Source: Candidatus Accumulibacter proximus
Lineage (GTDB): Bacteria > Pseudomonadota > Gammaproteobacteria > Burkholderiales > Rhodocyclaceae
Length of the DNA stretch: 64,000 nucleotides
Reading direction: 5' to 3'
NCBI GenBank assembly: GCA_016709675.1
Contig: JADJMH010000004.1
Location: 1-64,000, forward strand
Under the pieces are notes generated by a model. It saw only the letters and a program-made list of their open reading frames with translations, searched no databases and was not told the origin of the DNA. Shown here piece after piece: positions 53,231-62,676 of the stretch. Position numbers and translations under genes: made by a program. Position 1 is the first letter of the stretch, and every line of letters begins with the position of its first letter.

Positions 53231-56200
53231 CTAAACGAGTTGCTCGCGCATACGCAGCGCTTCTTCCATGTCGACTTCAACAATACGCGAGACGCCGGAT
53301 TCCTGCATGGTTACACCGACGAGCTGTTGCGCCATCTCCATCGTGATCTTGTTGTGGCTGATGAACAGAAACTGCGTATTGGCCGACATGCGTCGCACCA
53401 TTGCGCAGAAGCGTTCGGTGTTTGTATCGTCAAGCGGCGCATCCACTTCGTCGAGCAGACAGAATGGCGCCGGATTGAGCTGAAACATCGAGAATACCAG
53501 CGCAATCGCCGTCAATGCCTTCTCACCGCCAGAAAGCAGGTGAATCGTCGAGTTTTTCTTGCCTGGCGGCTGCGCCATCACCTGCAGGCCGGCATCGAGA
53601 ATCTCGTCGCCGGTCATGATCAGCCTGGCCTCGCCGCCGCCGAAAAGCGTGGGAAATAGTTCACCAAAGCTGCGGTTGACCGAGTCGTATGTCGTCTGCA
53701 GCAGATCGCGCGTTTCGCGGTCGATGCGCCGAATCGCATTTTCAAGCGTTTCCATGGCCAGCGTCAGGTCTTCCGACTGGGCATCGAGGTATCCCTTGCG
53801 TTCACGCGCCGCTGCAAGTTCGTCGAGGGCTGCCAGGTTGACGGCACCGAGCGCTTCTAGTGAGCGCTGTAGTGAGGCTATCGCACTCTGTAAGGTTGCC
53901 GCTCGCGCGCCGGCGAGCTCGTCCAGCAGTGAGAGTTCGTCGGCACCGGCTTCGGCCAACTGCGCCGCGAACTGCTCGCAACTGAGACCTGCCGCCTGTT
54001 CCTTGAGCCTGAGTTCACTGATCCGGTTACGCAGCGGATCCAGGCTCTGCTCGACTTTCAGACGCTCTTCGTCGAGCGTCCGCAGACCATTGGCCGCCGC
54101 TTCGAGGGCATCACGGGCGTGGGCCAGCGCGTGCTCGCGAGCCACGCGATGATCGAGCGCACCCTGTAGATCGGGCTCGAGATCCTCGGCCTGCATGGCG
54201 CTGGCGTGTTCCTCACAGCGCGTCAGTTCGTCAGCGATACGATCGAGCTGCTGCCGCGCGAGCTCCTGGTTGCCGGCCAGCTCCTGCAGTTTGTTGCGAC
54301 ACTCGCGCCGCGAAAACTCGGCCTCGCGCAATTCGCGTTCAGCGCCGCTGACTTGCTCGCGCTCGTCGCGCAGCGCCCGTTCGCTGTGCTCGAACTCCAC
54401 CCGCGCTGCCTGCATCACCGTCTGCAGCTCACTCACCCGTTGACGCTGCAGCTCGATAGCTTCGTCAGCAAGAAAGAGGCGCTCGCGCTCGCTCTCTTCC
54501 TCGGCAACCATTTCAGCCAGACTCTCGTCGATCTGCGCCTGGCGCTCACGAAAGCGTTCCTGCGCCTGCGACAGCTTCAGCGCTTCGACCTGGATGGCAT
54601 GCGCCTTGTCCTGTAGGACGCTCAGTTGCTGCCGCGCCTCGTGCAAGACGTGTTGCGCATCGGCCAGGCGTTGTTCGACATCACCGAGGCTCGCCTGTGC
54701 GTGCACAACCTTTTCCTCCCGCTGAACGATCACCGCCGCCAGCGCGTCAATCTCGCGCTGGCGTTCGAGCAGGCCGTGCGCCGCACTGTCCGGCGCGAAT
54801 AGCGTCACGCTCTGCCGGCTGACGATGTCACCACCGGCAGTCACGCAACATGCGCCAGCTGCCAGCTGGCTGCGCCGCGCCAGGGCGGCAGCCAGATCGG
54901 GAGCGGTCAACACCTCGCCCAGCCAGTCGGCGATGATCGATGACAGAACCGGGTCGTCGCAGCGAATTCGCGCCAGCAAACGGTCGTGGGCAGCTCTCAC
55001 CGGCGCGCTCACGCCGGGCAGCGGCAACAACAAAGTCAGCCGGCCACCCGGGCGGTCCTTGCTCCACGCCGTGTCGACCCGTTCTGCCACGAGAGCAGAC
55101 AGCCGCTCGCGCAGGACGGCTTCTACCCCGTCTTCCCAACCGGCTTCGACGTGCAAGGATTTCCACAACGGTTCACCCTGCCGCAGCCCGTGTCGGCGCA
55201 GCCATTCGTCCAGCTTGCCGTTGGTCTGCAAACGCTGCTGCAATTGCTGCAGCGCAACCTGACGAGCGTTGGCCTCGGCGCGCTCCTTCTGTGCGTGCTG
55301 AACTTCGGCTAGCACTTCCCGCCGTCGCTGCTCCAGGCGCGGCAGCTCCAGTTGCTGGCCCTTCTGACTCTCCAGGGACGCGCTGATCCGTTTGCGCAGC
55401 TCGGCAAGTTCTTCCTGCTTGTCGGCAAATGCAGCGTCATTGGGGACCGGCATCGCCTGGCGATCGAGCGCCAGGCGCTCACGGCGACTGGCGACAATCT
55501 GCAGCGAGCGCTGCGCGTGTCCACGATTCGCCTGCTCGACGTGCAACCGTTGTTCGGCCTGGGCAACCTCCATGCGCTGGCGATTGACTGCCTCCAGAGC
55601 CGCCGCATACTTCTCCTCGGCGAGCGGTAGGCGTTCCTGGCACGCTTCGAGGCGCAGCTGCCCCTGCTCGACTCGTTCATCAGCGACCACCAGCAGACCT
55701 TGCCAGCGCTCATCGTCGCTCGCCAGATTCCCGGCCTGCGTCTGCCAGTGCGCCCGGTCGTCAGCCAACTGAGCCAGCCGCGTCTCATACTCGCGGCGCG
55801 AATCCCGCCGGTGGCGAATCTCGGCTTCCAGCCGTGCGACTTCGGCATTGGCCGCAAAGAGGTCACTCTGCGCCGCATGCACCCCGTCGCTGGCGGCAAA
55901 GTGGGCTTCTCGCGCCTCTTCGAGATGAGCCTCAAGATCACGCAAGGCCGCGAGCCGCGCTTCGAGATCGATCGCAGCCCGTTCGAGCTCGTGCGCCAGC
56001 CGGTCACGTTCCAACTGCGCTTCATTGCGCCGCAGCAGCCAGAGCAACTGCTGCTTGCGTGCGAGCTCGTCGCTGTACTCGCGATACTGGCGAGCGACAC
56101 TGGCCTGACCCTCGAGGCGCTCCATCTGGGATCCGAGTTCAAGGCGAATGTCCTCTACCCGCGCCAGGTTCTCGCGGGTGTCGGCCAGGCGGCTCTCGGC

Positions 56201-56737
56201 TTCCTTGCGTCTTTCCTTGTAGCGGGTGACACCTGCCGCCTCTTCCAGAAAGACGCGCAGTTCGTCTGGCTTGGCTTCGATGATTCGCGAGATAGTCCCC
56301 TGGCCGATGATGGCGTAAGCCCTCGGTCCAAGGCCAGTACCGAGAAAGAGGTCGGTCACGTCCTTGCGGCGAACATGCAGGTTGTTGATGTAGTACTCGG
56401 ACTGGCCGTTGCGCGTCAGCAGGCGCTTGACCGAGAGTTCCGCATACTGCGACCACTGGCCGGAGAGACGGCCAAGCGAGTTGTCAAACACCAATTCGAC
56501 CGCCGCCCGAGAAACGGGTTTCCGACTCCCGGATCCGTTGAAAATCACATCCTGCATAGACTCGCCGCGCAACTCCGAGGCTTTCGATTCGCCGAGCACC
56601 CAGCGCACCGAATCCATGACATTGGACTTGCCGCAACCGTTGGGGCCAACGACGCCGACCAGCTGGCCAGGCAAGGCGAGCGTCGTCGGATCGACGAAGG
56701 ACTTGAAACCGGCGAGTTTCAGTTTGGTCAGGCGCAT
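53231..56737 (-). CDS. smc: Chromosome segregation ATPase SMC
   Basis: The 1168-residue protein starts MRLTKLKLAGFKSFVDPTT. The Walker A motif is GPNGCGKSNVMDSV. Two long coiled coils flank a hinge (about residues 520-650). The C-terminal signature is HLLSGGEKALTAIALVF, with Walker B PFCLLDEVDAPLDD. It forms the condensin ring that organises chromosomes. The length is standard. The longer frame to 56797 lacks homology. It heads the smc-zipA-ligA series and is divergent from queF. Confidence 0.97.
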   Translation of the reverse strand: MRLTKLKLAGFKSFVDPTTLALPGQLVGVVGPNGCGKSNVMDSVRWVLGESKASELRGESMQDVIFNGSGSRKPVSRAAVELVFDNSLGRLSGQWSQYAELSVKRLLTRNGQSEYYINNLHVRRKDVTDLFLGTGLGPRAYAIIGQGTISRIIEAKPDELRVFLEEAAGVTRYKERRKEAESRLADTRENLARVEDIRLELGSQMERLEGQASVARQYREYSDELARKQQLLWLLRRNEAQLERDRLAHELERAAIDLEARLAALRDLEAHLEEAREAHFAASDGVHAAQSDLFAANAEVARLEAEIRHRRDSRREYETRLAQLADDRAHWQTQAGNLASDDERWQGLLVVADERVEQGQLRLEACQERLPLAEEKYAAALEAVNRQRMEVAQAEQRLHVEQANRGHAQRSLQIVASRRERLALDRQAMPVPNDAAFADKQEELAELRKRISASLESQKGQQLELPRLEQRRREVLAEVQHAQKERAEANARQVALQQLQQRLQTNGKLDEWLRRHGLRQGEPLWKSLHVEAGWEDGVEAVLRERLSALVAERVDTAWSKDRPGGRLTLLLPLPGVSAPVRAAHDRLLARIRCDDPVLSSIIADWLGEVLTAPDLAAALARRSQLAAGACCVTAGGDIVSRQSVTLFAPDSAAHGLLERQREIDALAAVIVQREEKVVHAQASLGDVEQRLADAQHVLHEARQQLSVLQDKAHAIQVEALKLSQAQERFRERQAQIDESLAEMVAEEESERERLFLADEAIELQRQRVSELQTVMQAARVEFEHSERALRDEREQVSGAERELREAEFSRRECRNKLQELAGNQELARQQLDRIADELTRCEEHASAMQAEDLEPDLQGALDHRVAREHALAHARDALEAAANGLRTLDEERLKVEQSLDPLRNRISELRLKEQAAGLSCEQFAAQLAEAGADELSLLDELAGARAATLQSAIASLQRSLEALGAVNLAALDELAAARERKGYLDAQSEDLTLAMETLENAIRRIDRETRDLLQTTYDSVNRSFGELFPTLFGGGEARLIMTGDEILDAGLQVMAQPPGKKNSTIHLLSGGEKALTAIALVFSMFQLNPAPFCLLDEVDAPLDDTNTERFCAMVRRMSANTQFLFISHNKITMEMAQQLVGVTMQESGVSRIVEVDMEEALRMREQLV

Positions 56738-56865
56738 GAACGAGAACGCAACCGTTACAGCCGCGTCAGAAGATGTCGGTAAGAGCATGATGTGCAACGA
56801 CTGTCAGCGTGCGCCCGGGCGGTGAGTGAGCGAAAATATCCCCCCGGAATGACATCACAACTGTC

Positions 56866-56871
56866 TATAAT
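56866..56871 (+). promoter_or_regulatory. Possible -10 box for queF
   Basis: TATAAT 51 bases before the queF start, in the smc/queF divergent gap. ATGACA at 56849-56854 is too near (11 bases) to be its -35. Confidence 0.35.
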
Positions 56872-56921
56872 AGCATTCCGTCTGCCCGATTCGGTTCCCG
56901 CGAACTCCACCCGGAAGAACA

Positions 56922-57341
56922 ATGAGCACCCAGCCGGCCAAAAGCCTCGAAACCTTCCCTAATCCGGCCCCGCAGCGTGATTTTCATATCCACATGGAAA
57001 TCCCCGAGTTCACCTGCCTATGCCCGAAAACTGGACAGCCCGATTTCGCGACTCTGATTCTCGATTACATTCCTGCCCGGACCTGCGTCGAGTTGAAGAG
57101 CCTGAAGCTCTATATGTGGTCGTTCCGCAACACTGGCTGTTTCCACGAGGATGTAACCAACCGCATCCTTGACGATCTGGCAAGCGCGACCAAGCCGCGT
57201 TTCATGCGGCTGACGGCCCGCTTCTACGTCCGCGGCGGCATCTTCACCACGGTCGTCGCCGAACACCGCCAGAAGGGCTGGACGCCAGCGCCAACGGTAC
57301 AACTTCCAGAATTCCACAGCCAAAACAGCACCCGGGGCTGA
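56922..57341 (+). CDS. queF: NADPH-dependent preQ0 reductase QueF
   Basis: The 139-residue small-form QueF reduces the nitrile of preQ0 to preQ1 in queuosine synthesis. The nucleophile is C34 in FTCLCPKTGQPDFA and the proton donor is D41. The substrate-binding ELKSLKLYMWSFRN and HEDVTNRI segments are present. queC and queE, the earlier steps, lie 30 kb away in this window. The next gene starts 4 bases after its stop. Confidence 0.96.
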   Translation: MSTQPAKSLETFPNPAPQRDFHIHMEIPEFTCLCPKTGQPDFATLILDYIPARTCVELKSLKLYMWSFRNTGCFHEDVTNRILDDLASATKPRFMRLTARFYVRGGIFTTVVAEHRQKGWTPAPTVQLPEFHSQNSTRG

Positions 57342-57345
57342 GACC

Positions 57346-58071
57346 ATGAGCGTGCAGGCACAACTCACCGACAACCAACTTCTACGCCTTGAGCAACTGC
57401 TCGGTGATCCTGTGCTGGAGCGGGCGATGCGCCTTGACGAAGCTCAGGGCTATCTCTGCGCGGCACTGTCCGGTCCGCAGCCAGCCCCCGAGTCGCAGTG
57501 GCTGAGCGATGTGCTTGGTGACTCGGAAAAAACTGCCGGTGATGCCTGGCGCGAAGCGGCACACTTGCTGCGCTTGCTGCGAACCCAGTTGCAGGCGGAG
57601 TTGGCGAACGGCGAACCGCCGCTGCTGCTACTCTACGCTGTTGACGAAGAGGAGAATTCCGCCAGTGACTACGTCCCGTGGTGCCAGGCCTATCTGCATG
57701 GAATCGACACGGCACCTGTGGGCTGGTTCGAGGCGCTTGACGCGGACGATGACAAGGAGGACAGCGAAGAGATCGCCTACCTTGACGAGCAACTCTTTCC
57801 GCTGTTCATGCTCACCGGCGACGCCGAGGCGGCGGCCACCGCAGCCGGTGAAGAATGGCTGTCGGGCAGGGATCTGGAGCGCATGCGTGAGGAGTGCGAA
57901 GAGAACTTGCCGCACGCGGTGACCAACATCTACCGCTTCTGGATCGCGCAACGCCGCGTCAAGACCGTTCGTCGCGAGGACGCCAGGATCGGTCGCAATG
58001 ACCCCTGCCCCTGCGGCAGCGGCAAGAAATTCAAGAAATGCTGTGGCGCCGTGCCGGCTGAGAGCGTGTAG
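57346..58071 (+). CDS. YecA/UPF0149-family protein with SEC-C zinc motif
   Basis: The 241-residue protein has an N-terminal UPF0149 (YgfB/YecA) helical domain (residues about 10-190; LDEAQGYLCAALSGPQ, then AYLHGIDTAPVGWFEALD). It ends in the SEC-C motif GRNDPCPCGSGKKFKKCCG, a zinc-binding tail shared with SecA that contacts ribosomes or SecB. E. coli YecA is similar in layout. Its role is not established. It follows queF by 4 bases and is probably co-transcribed. Confidence 0.9.
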   Translation: MSVQAQLTDNQLLRLEQLLGDPVLERAMRLDEAQGYLCAALSGPQPAPESQWLSDVLGDSEKTAGDAWREAAHLLRLLRTQLQAELANGEPPLLLLYAVDEEENSASDYVPWCQAYLHGIDTAPVGWFEALDADDDKEDSEEIAYLDEQLFPLFMLTGDAEAAATAAGEEWLSGRDLERMREECEENLPHAVTNIYRFWIAQRRVKTVRREDARIGRNDPCPCGSGKKFKKCCGAVPAESV

Positions 58072-58215
58072 GACGTTTGCCAACGGGCGCCGCTATCGCT
58101 GCCAAACCCGTTGGTCCGCAACTGACGTATCCGGGTCCCGCTGCCCGAGGGGCACGGGGGGAACCGTCAATCCGTGTCTGCCGCGCGCTTCCTTCCACGC
58201 TCGCTCGATGCCCCT

Positions 58216-58221
58216 TATAAT
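58216..58221 (+). promoter_or_regulatory. Probable -10 box of the dap operon
   Basis: TATAAT in CTTATAATCC, 31 bases before the dapC GTG start. No clear -35. Confidence 0.4.
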
Positions 58222-58251
58222 CCAGCGTCCCGCCACGAAACGTGCAAACCA

Positions 58252-59445
58252 GTGAATCCCTTCCTCGGCAAGCTGCAACCGTACCCCTTCGAGAAGTTGC
58301 GGCAACTGTTTGCCGGTGTCACGCCTGACCGGCAGCGGCGCGAAATCAGACTGTCGATTGGCGAGCCGCAGCACGAGACGCCGGCGTTCATCAAGGACGC
58401 ATTGACAGCTGGCCTCGGCGGCCTGGCCACTTACCCTACCACGCTCGGCAGCAGCGAATTGCGGCGGAGTATTGCCGCGTGGCTGGAGCGGCGTTACGGC
58501 CTGCACGGCATCGACGCGGAAACGCAGGTCATCCCGGTCAATGGCTCGCGCGAGGCCTTGTTCGCTTTTGCGCAAACGATCATCGATCCATCGCGGGGCT
58601 ACACGCCGCTCGTCGTCAGCCCGAACCCCTTCTACCAGATCTACGAGGGGGCGGCCTACCTCGCCGGCGCCGAGCCGAGATTCCTGAATACTTTGCCGGC
58701 GAACGACTATGCATTTGATTTCACCGAGCTGAGCGAGGCCGAATGGCGGCGGGTGCAGCTGTTCTTCGTCTGCTCGCCGGGCAACCCGACTGGCAAGGTG
58801 CTGGACCTCGATGACTGGAAGCAGTTGTTTGCCCTTGCCGACCGCTACGGCTTCGTCATCGCCTCGGACGAATGCTACTCGGAGATTTTTTTTGACGAAG
58901 CGGACCCGCCTCTCGGTTGCCTGCAGGCCGCCAGCCTGCTCGGACGCGACTTCGAGCGACTGGTCATGTTCTCCAGCCTGTCCAAGCGCTCCAACGTACC
59001 CGGCATGCGTTCGGGCTTCGTCGCCGGCGACCCGGCAATACTCAAGCCCTTCCTGCTCTACCGCACTTATAATGGCAGTGCGATGAATCCGGCGGTGCAG
59101 GCAGCCAGCGTCGCGGCCTGGAATGACGAGGCGCACGTTCGCGAAAGCCGTCGCCAGTACCGGGACAAGTTCGCGGCCGTCACGCCTCGCCTGGCAGAGG
59201 TCCTGCCGGCCGCCATGCCTGACGCGGGCTTCTATCTGTGGGTCAGGACGCCGGTCAGCGACAGCGCCTTCGCCCGTCAGCTAGTCGCCGGCTATAATGT
59301 GGTTGTTCTGCCAGGAAGCTACCTGGCACGCACTTCCCAAGGGGTCAATCCAGGCGCCGGCTTCGTCCGCATCGCGCTCGTTGCGCCGCTCGCGGATTGC
59401 CTCGAAGCCGCCGAGCGAATCCGCTCATTCATTTCCAAACTCTAG
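58252..59445 (+). CDS. dapC: Succinyldiaminopimelate transaminase DapC
   Basis: The 397-residue class I/II PLP aminotransferase has the PLP lysine in FSSLSKRSNVPGMRSGF. SPNPFYQIYEGAA, CSPGNPTGKVLDLD and SDECYSEIFF are also present, and the N-terminus NPFLGKLQPYPFEKLR is typical of the DapC subgroup. It makes succinyl-amino-ketopimelate's amino form in lysine/peptidoglycan synthesis. The start is the GTG at 58252; the longer frame from 58174 would contain the -10 box. dapD follows 11 bases later. Confidence 0.94.
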   Translation: MNPFLGKLQPYPFEKLRQLFAGVTPDRQRREIRLSIGEPQHETPAFIKDALTAGLGGLATYPTTLGSSELRRSIAAWLERRYGLHGIDAETQVIPVNGSREALFAFAQTIIDPSRGYTPLVVSPNPFYQIYEGAAYLAGAEPRFLNTLPANDYAFDFTELSEAEWRRVQLFFVCSPGNPTGKVLDLDDWKQLFALADRYGFVIASDECYSEIFFDEADPPLGCLQAASLLGRDFERLVMFSSLSKRSNVPGMRSGFVAGDPAILKPFLLYRTYNGSAMNPAVQAASVAAWNDEAHVRESRRQYRDKFAAVTPRLAEVLPAAMPDAGFYLWVRTPVSDSAFARQLVAGYNVVVLPGSYLARTSQGVNPGAGFVRIALVAPLADCLEAAERIRSFISKL

Positions 59446-59456
59446 GAATAGCAGAC

Positions 59457-60278
59457 ATGCAGGCCATCCAGCAGATCATCGACGAGGCGTGGGAAAACCG
59501 TAGCTCGCTACAACCCGGCAAGGCGCCGGCGGCGATCGGCGAAGCCGTTGCCAACGTTCTCGACCAGCTTGACCAGGGCACCCTGCGCGTCGCCGAAAAA
59601 GTTGATGGCGAGTGGGTAACTCACCAATGGCTCAAGAAAGCCGTGCTGCTTTCGTTCCGACTACAGGACAACAGCCTGATCGATGGCGGCCCGATGCGCT
59701 ATTACGACAAGGTGCCCAACAAGTTTGCCAGCTACGACAGTGAAAAATTCATTCGCGGCGGTTTCCGGGTCGTCCCACCGGCAACCGCCCGTCGCGGCGC
59801 CTTCATCGGCAAGAACGTGGTCCTGATGCCGTCATACGTCAATATTGGCGCCTATGTCGATGAGGGCACGATGGTTGACACCTGGGCAACGGTCGGGTCC
59901 TGTGCGCAGATCGGCAAGAACGTCCATCTCTCGGGTGGGGTCGGTATCGGCGGCGTGCTCGAGCCACTGCAGGCCAACCCGACGATCATCGAGGACAACT
60001 GCTTCATCGGAGCCCGCTCGGAGGTTGTCGAGGGGGTGATCATCGGCGAAGGCTCGGTTCTCTCGATGGGCGTTTATGTGGGTCAATCGACCAAGATTCT
60101 TGACCGTGAAACCGGGGAAGTAAGCTACGGCCGCGTACCGCCGGGCTCGGTGGTCGTGTCCGGCAACCTGCCAGCAAAAGACGGCAGCTACAGCCTCTAC
60201 TGCGCGGTGATCGTCAAGAAGGTCGATGCCCGGACGCGTGCCAAGACCAGCATCAATGATCTGCTGCGCGGCGACTGA
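59457..60278 (+). CDS. dapD: Tetrahydrodipicolinate N-succinyltransferase DapD
   Basis: The 273-residue enzyme has an N-terminal helical domain (MQAIQQIIDEAWENR). A left-handed beta-helix of hexapeptide repeats follows (NIGAYVDEGTMVDTWATVGS, GVLEPLQANPTIIEDNCFIG). It transfers succinyl from CoA to tetrahydrodipicolinate, just before DapC. The length matches the family (274). It is transcribed with dapC, pilU and dapE. Confidence 0.97.
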   Translation: MQAIQQIIDEAWENRSSLQPGKAPAAIGEAVANVLDQLDQGTLRVAEKVDGEWVTHQWLKKAVLLSFRLQDNSLIDGGPMRYYDKVPNKFASYDSEKFIRGGFRVVPPATARRGAFIGKNVVLMPSYVNIGAYVDEGTMVDTWATVGSCAQIGKNVHLSGGVGIGGVLEPLQANPTIIEDNCFIGARSEVVEGVIIGEGSVLSMGVYVGQSTKILDRETGEVSYGRVPPGSVVVSGNLPAKDGSYSLYCAVIVKKVDARTRAKTSINDLLRGD

Positions 60279-60313
60279 TCGCCCCCCTCGGTCTTGAATC
60301 GGCGGTAAGACGA

Positions 60314-61495
60314 ATGATCCTCGACAAGCTGTTTCAGGTGATGGCCGATCGGCAGGCTTCGGACATCTTCATCTGCGCTGGTGCACCGATCCACATCAAG
60401 ATCCAGGGCAATTCCGTACCGATCAATCAACAGGTCATGGATTCCGCGATGATCGAGAAGATCGCCACCGAGCTGATGAATCCAGAGCAGACGGCAGCCT
60501 TCGAAACGACGAAGGAGATGAACCTTTCGTTCGGCGTTGCCAACCTGGGCAATTTTCGTATCAATCTGTTCCGGCAACGCGCCTCGATCTCGATCGTCAT
60601 CCGTTATGTCATGGGCAACATCCCGGCACTGGAGTCGCTGAGTTTGCCCCCCGTGCTGGCCGACCTGGTCATGGAAAGACGCGGGCTGATCCTCATCGTC
60701 GGCGCGACGGGCTCGGGAAAATCAACCACCCTGGCGTCGATGCTCGATCACCGGAACACCCTTTGTTCGGGCCACATACTCACCATCGAGGATCCGATCG
60801 AGTATCTTTTTCGGCACAAGAAGTCACTCGTCAACCAGCGCGAGATCGGAATGGACACCCTCGGTTGGGAAAACGCCTTGAAGAACGCGATGCGGCAGGC
60901 ACCCGACTGCATCCTAATTGGCGAGATCCGCGACCGGGAAACCATGCAGGCTGCGATCGCCTACGCCCAGACCGGCCATCTGTGCCTTGGCACGCTGCAC
61001 GCCAACAACAGCTACCACGCGCTCAATCGGGCCATCAACTTCTTCCCGCTGGATAGCCGGGGAGCGCTGTACATGGACCTGTCGGTCAGCCTGAAAGCGA
61101 TCGTTTCGCAGCGCCTGGTGAAGAAGAAAGACGGCAAGCTGACGCCCGCCGTCGAGGTGCTGCTCAACAGCTACCACGTGCAGGAACTGATCGAGGCCGG
61201 GGACGTCCCGGCTCTCAAGGAAGCAATGGAACAGAGCCTCGCACCCGGCTCCCAGACCTTCGAGCAGGATCTGTTCCGGCTTTATCGCAGCGACGTGATT
61301 ACGCTGCAGGAAGCGCTGCTCAACGCTGACTCACCGACCAACCTGTCGTGGCTGATCAACAACCACGAAGCGACCGGCGATCTGCCCAAGGAAACCAAGC
61401 CGCATGAGGCGGTGTTCGACTTGTCGACGACCAACCCTGGCGGCCCTTCGTACAAGGAATTCACCCTCAGCCTGGACGACGCTGACAGCCAGTAA
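60314..61495 (+). CDS. pilU: Type IV pilus retraction-type ATPase PilU
   Basis: The 393-residue PilT-superfamily ATPase has Walker A GATGSGKSTTLASML. The Walker B/Asp box is DCILIGEIRDRETM and the His box AQTGHLCLGTLHANN. The N-terminal ASDIFICAGAPIHIKIQGNS, the C-terminal extension beyond residue 345 and the overall length fit PilU better than PilT (about 345). It assists retraction of type IV pili. It lies inside the dap operon, 35 bases after dapD and 14 before dapE, far from pilBCD. Confidence 0.9.
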   Translation: MILDKLFQVMADRQASDIFICAGAPIHIKIQGNSVPINQQVMDSAMIEKIATELMNPEQTAAFETTKEMNLSFGVANLGNFRINLFRQRASISIVIRYVMGNIPALESLSLPPVLADLVMERRGLILIVGATGSGKSTTLASMLDHRNTLCSGHILTIEDPIEYLFRHKKSLVNQREIGMDTLGWENALKNAMRQAPDCILIGEIRDRETMQAAIAYAQTGHLCLGTLHANNSYHALNRAINFFPLDSRGALYMDLSVSLKAIVSQRLVKKKDGKLTPAVEVLLNSYHVQELIEAGDVPALKEAMEQSLAPGSQTFEQDLFRLYRSDVITLQEALLNADSPTNLSWLINNHEATGDLPKETKPHEAVFDLSTTNPGGPSYKEFTLSLDDADSQ

Positions 61496-61509
61496 ACAGG
61501 AAACAGCAG

Positions 61510-62676
61510 ATGTCAGGGGTCAGCAGTTTCGAAGCGACAGGCGACGCCACGGCCAGACTGGCCGAACAGCTGATTGCCTGTCGCTCGGTCACTCCCGAAG
61601 ACGCCGGCTGTCTGGCGATCATCGGCAGCCGCCTGGAAGCAATCGGCTTCCGTTGCGAATGGATGAATCGCGGCAGGGTCACCAATCTTTGGGCCCGCCG
61701 GGGCGACCGCAGTCCAGTTCTGTGCCTTGCCGGCCACACCGACGTCGTCCCGAGCGGGCCGCTTGCCGAGTGGCACAGCGACCCGTTCCTGCCCATACAT
61801 CGCGATGGCATGCTGTATGGCCGCGGCGCAGCCGACATGAAGGCTTCGCTGGCCGCTTTCGTGACGGCGGCGGAAGCCTTCGTCGCCGCGCAGCCGGCGC
61901 ACGGCGGCTCGCTCGCCTTCCTGCTCACATCCGACGAGGAAGGCGATGCCCTGGACGGCACCGTCGTCGTCACCGACGCCCTGCAGGGGCGCGGCGAGCT
62001 GCTCGACTACTGCATCGTCGGCGAACCCACCGCAGTTCGCCGTCTCGGCGACATGGTCAAGAACGGCCGCCGCGGGTCGCTCTCGGGAAAACTGACCGTC
62101 AAAGGCATTCAGGGCCACATCGCCTACCCGCATCTGGCGAAAAACCCGGTCCATCTCGTAGCGCCGGCGATCGCCGCACTGGCAAACATCGTCTGGGACG
62201 ATGGCAACGACTTCTTTCCGCCAACCACCTGGCAAGTCTCGAACATCCACGCCGGCACCGGTGCCAACAACGTCATTCCCGGCAGGGTCATCATCGATTT
62301 CAACTTCCGCTTCGGCACCGCCAGCACCCCGCAGCAACTGCAGGCGACGATGTGCGCAATCCTCGACCGCGCAGGCCTGGACTACGACATCGCCTGGACA
62401 CTGGGCGCCAGTCCCTTCCTCACTGGCCGCGGCGCCTTGATCGACGCCGCGCTGCAGGCCATTGCCGCTGAAACCGGCATCGACGCCGAGCTGTCGACTA
62501 CGGGCGGCACATCAGACGGTCGCTTCATCGCCGACATCTGCCCGCAGGTACTCGAGATCGGCCCGGTCAATGCCAGCATCCACAAGGTCAACGAGTGTGT
62601 GGAGTTGGCCGCCTTGCCGCAACTGGCCGCCATCTATCGCCGCATCATCGAGCAGTTGCTCCCCGGCCATGCTTGA
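61510..62676 (+). CDS. dapE: Succinyl-diaminopimelate desuccinylase DapE
   Basis: The 388-residue M20 metalloenzyme has its metal ligands in GHTDVVPSGPLAEW and LLTSDEEGDALDGT. GAADMKASLAAFV and the C-terminal GGTSDGRFI are also conserved. It removes succinate to give LL-diaminopimelate, the step after DapC. The gene overlaps prmB by 8 bases. The length is normal (about 380). Confidence 0.96.
   Translation: MSGVSSFEATGDATARLAEQLIACRSVTPEDAGCLAIIGSRLEAIGFRCEWMNRGRVTNLWARRGDRSPVLCLAGHTDVVPSGPLAEWHSDPFLPIHRDGMLYGRGAADMKASLAAFVTAAEAFVAAQPAHGGSLAFLLTSDEEGDALDGTVVVTDALQGRGELLDYCIVGEPTAVRRLGDMVKNGRRGSLSGKLTVKGIQGHIAYPHLAKNPVHLVAPAIAALANIVWDDGNDFFPPTTWQVSNIHAGTGANNVIPGRVIIDFNFRFGTASTPQQLQATMCAILDRAGLDYDIAWTLGASPFLTGRGALIDAALQAIAAETGIDAELSTTGGTSDGRFIADICPQVLEIGPVNASIHKVNECVELAALPQLAAIYRRIIEQLLPGHA

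Noticed and set aside
55700..56782. 360-codon plus-strand frame opposite smc
   Set aside because: It lies against the SMC N-terminal ATPase and coiled coil, which are clear on the minus strand.
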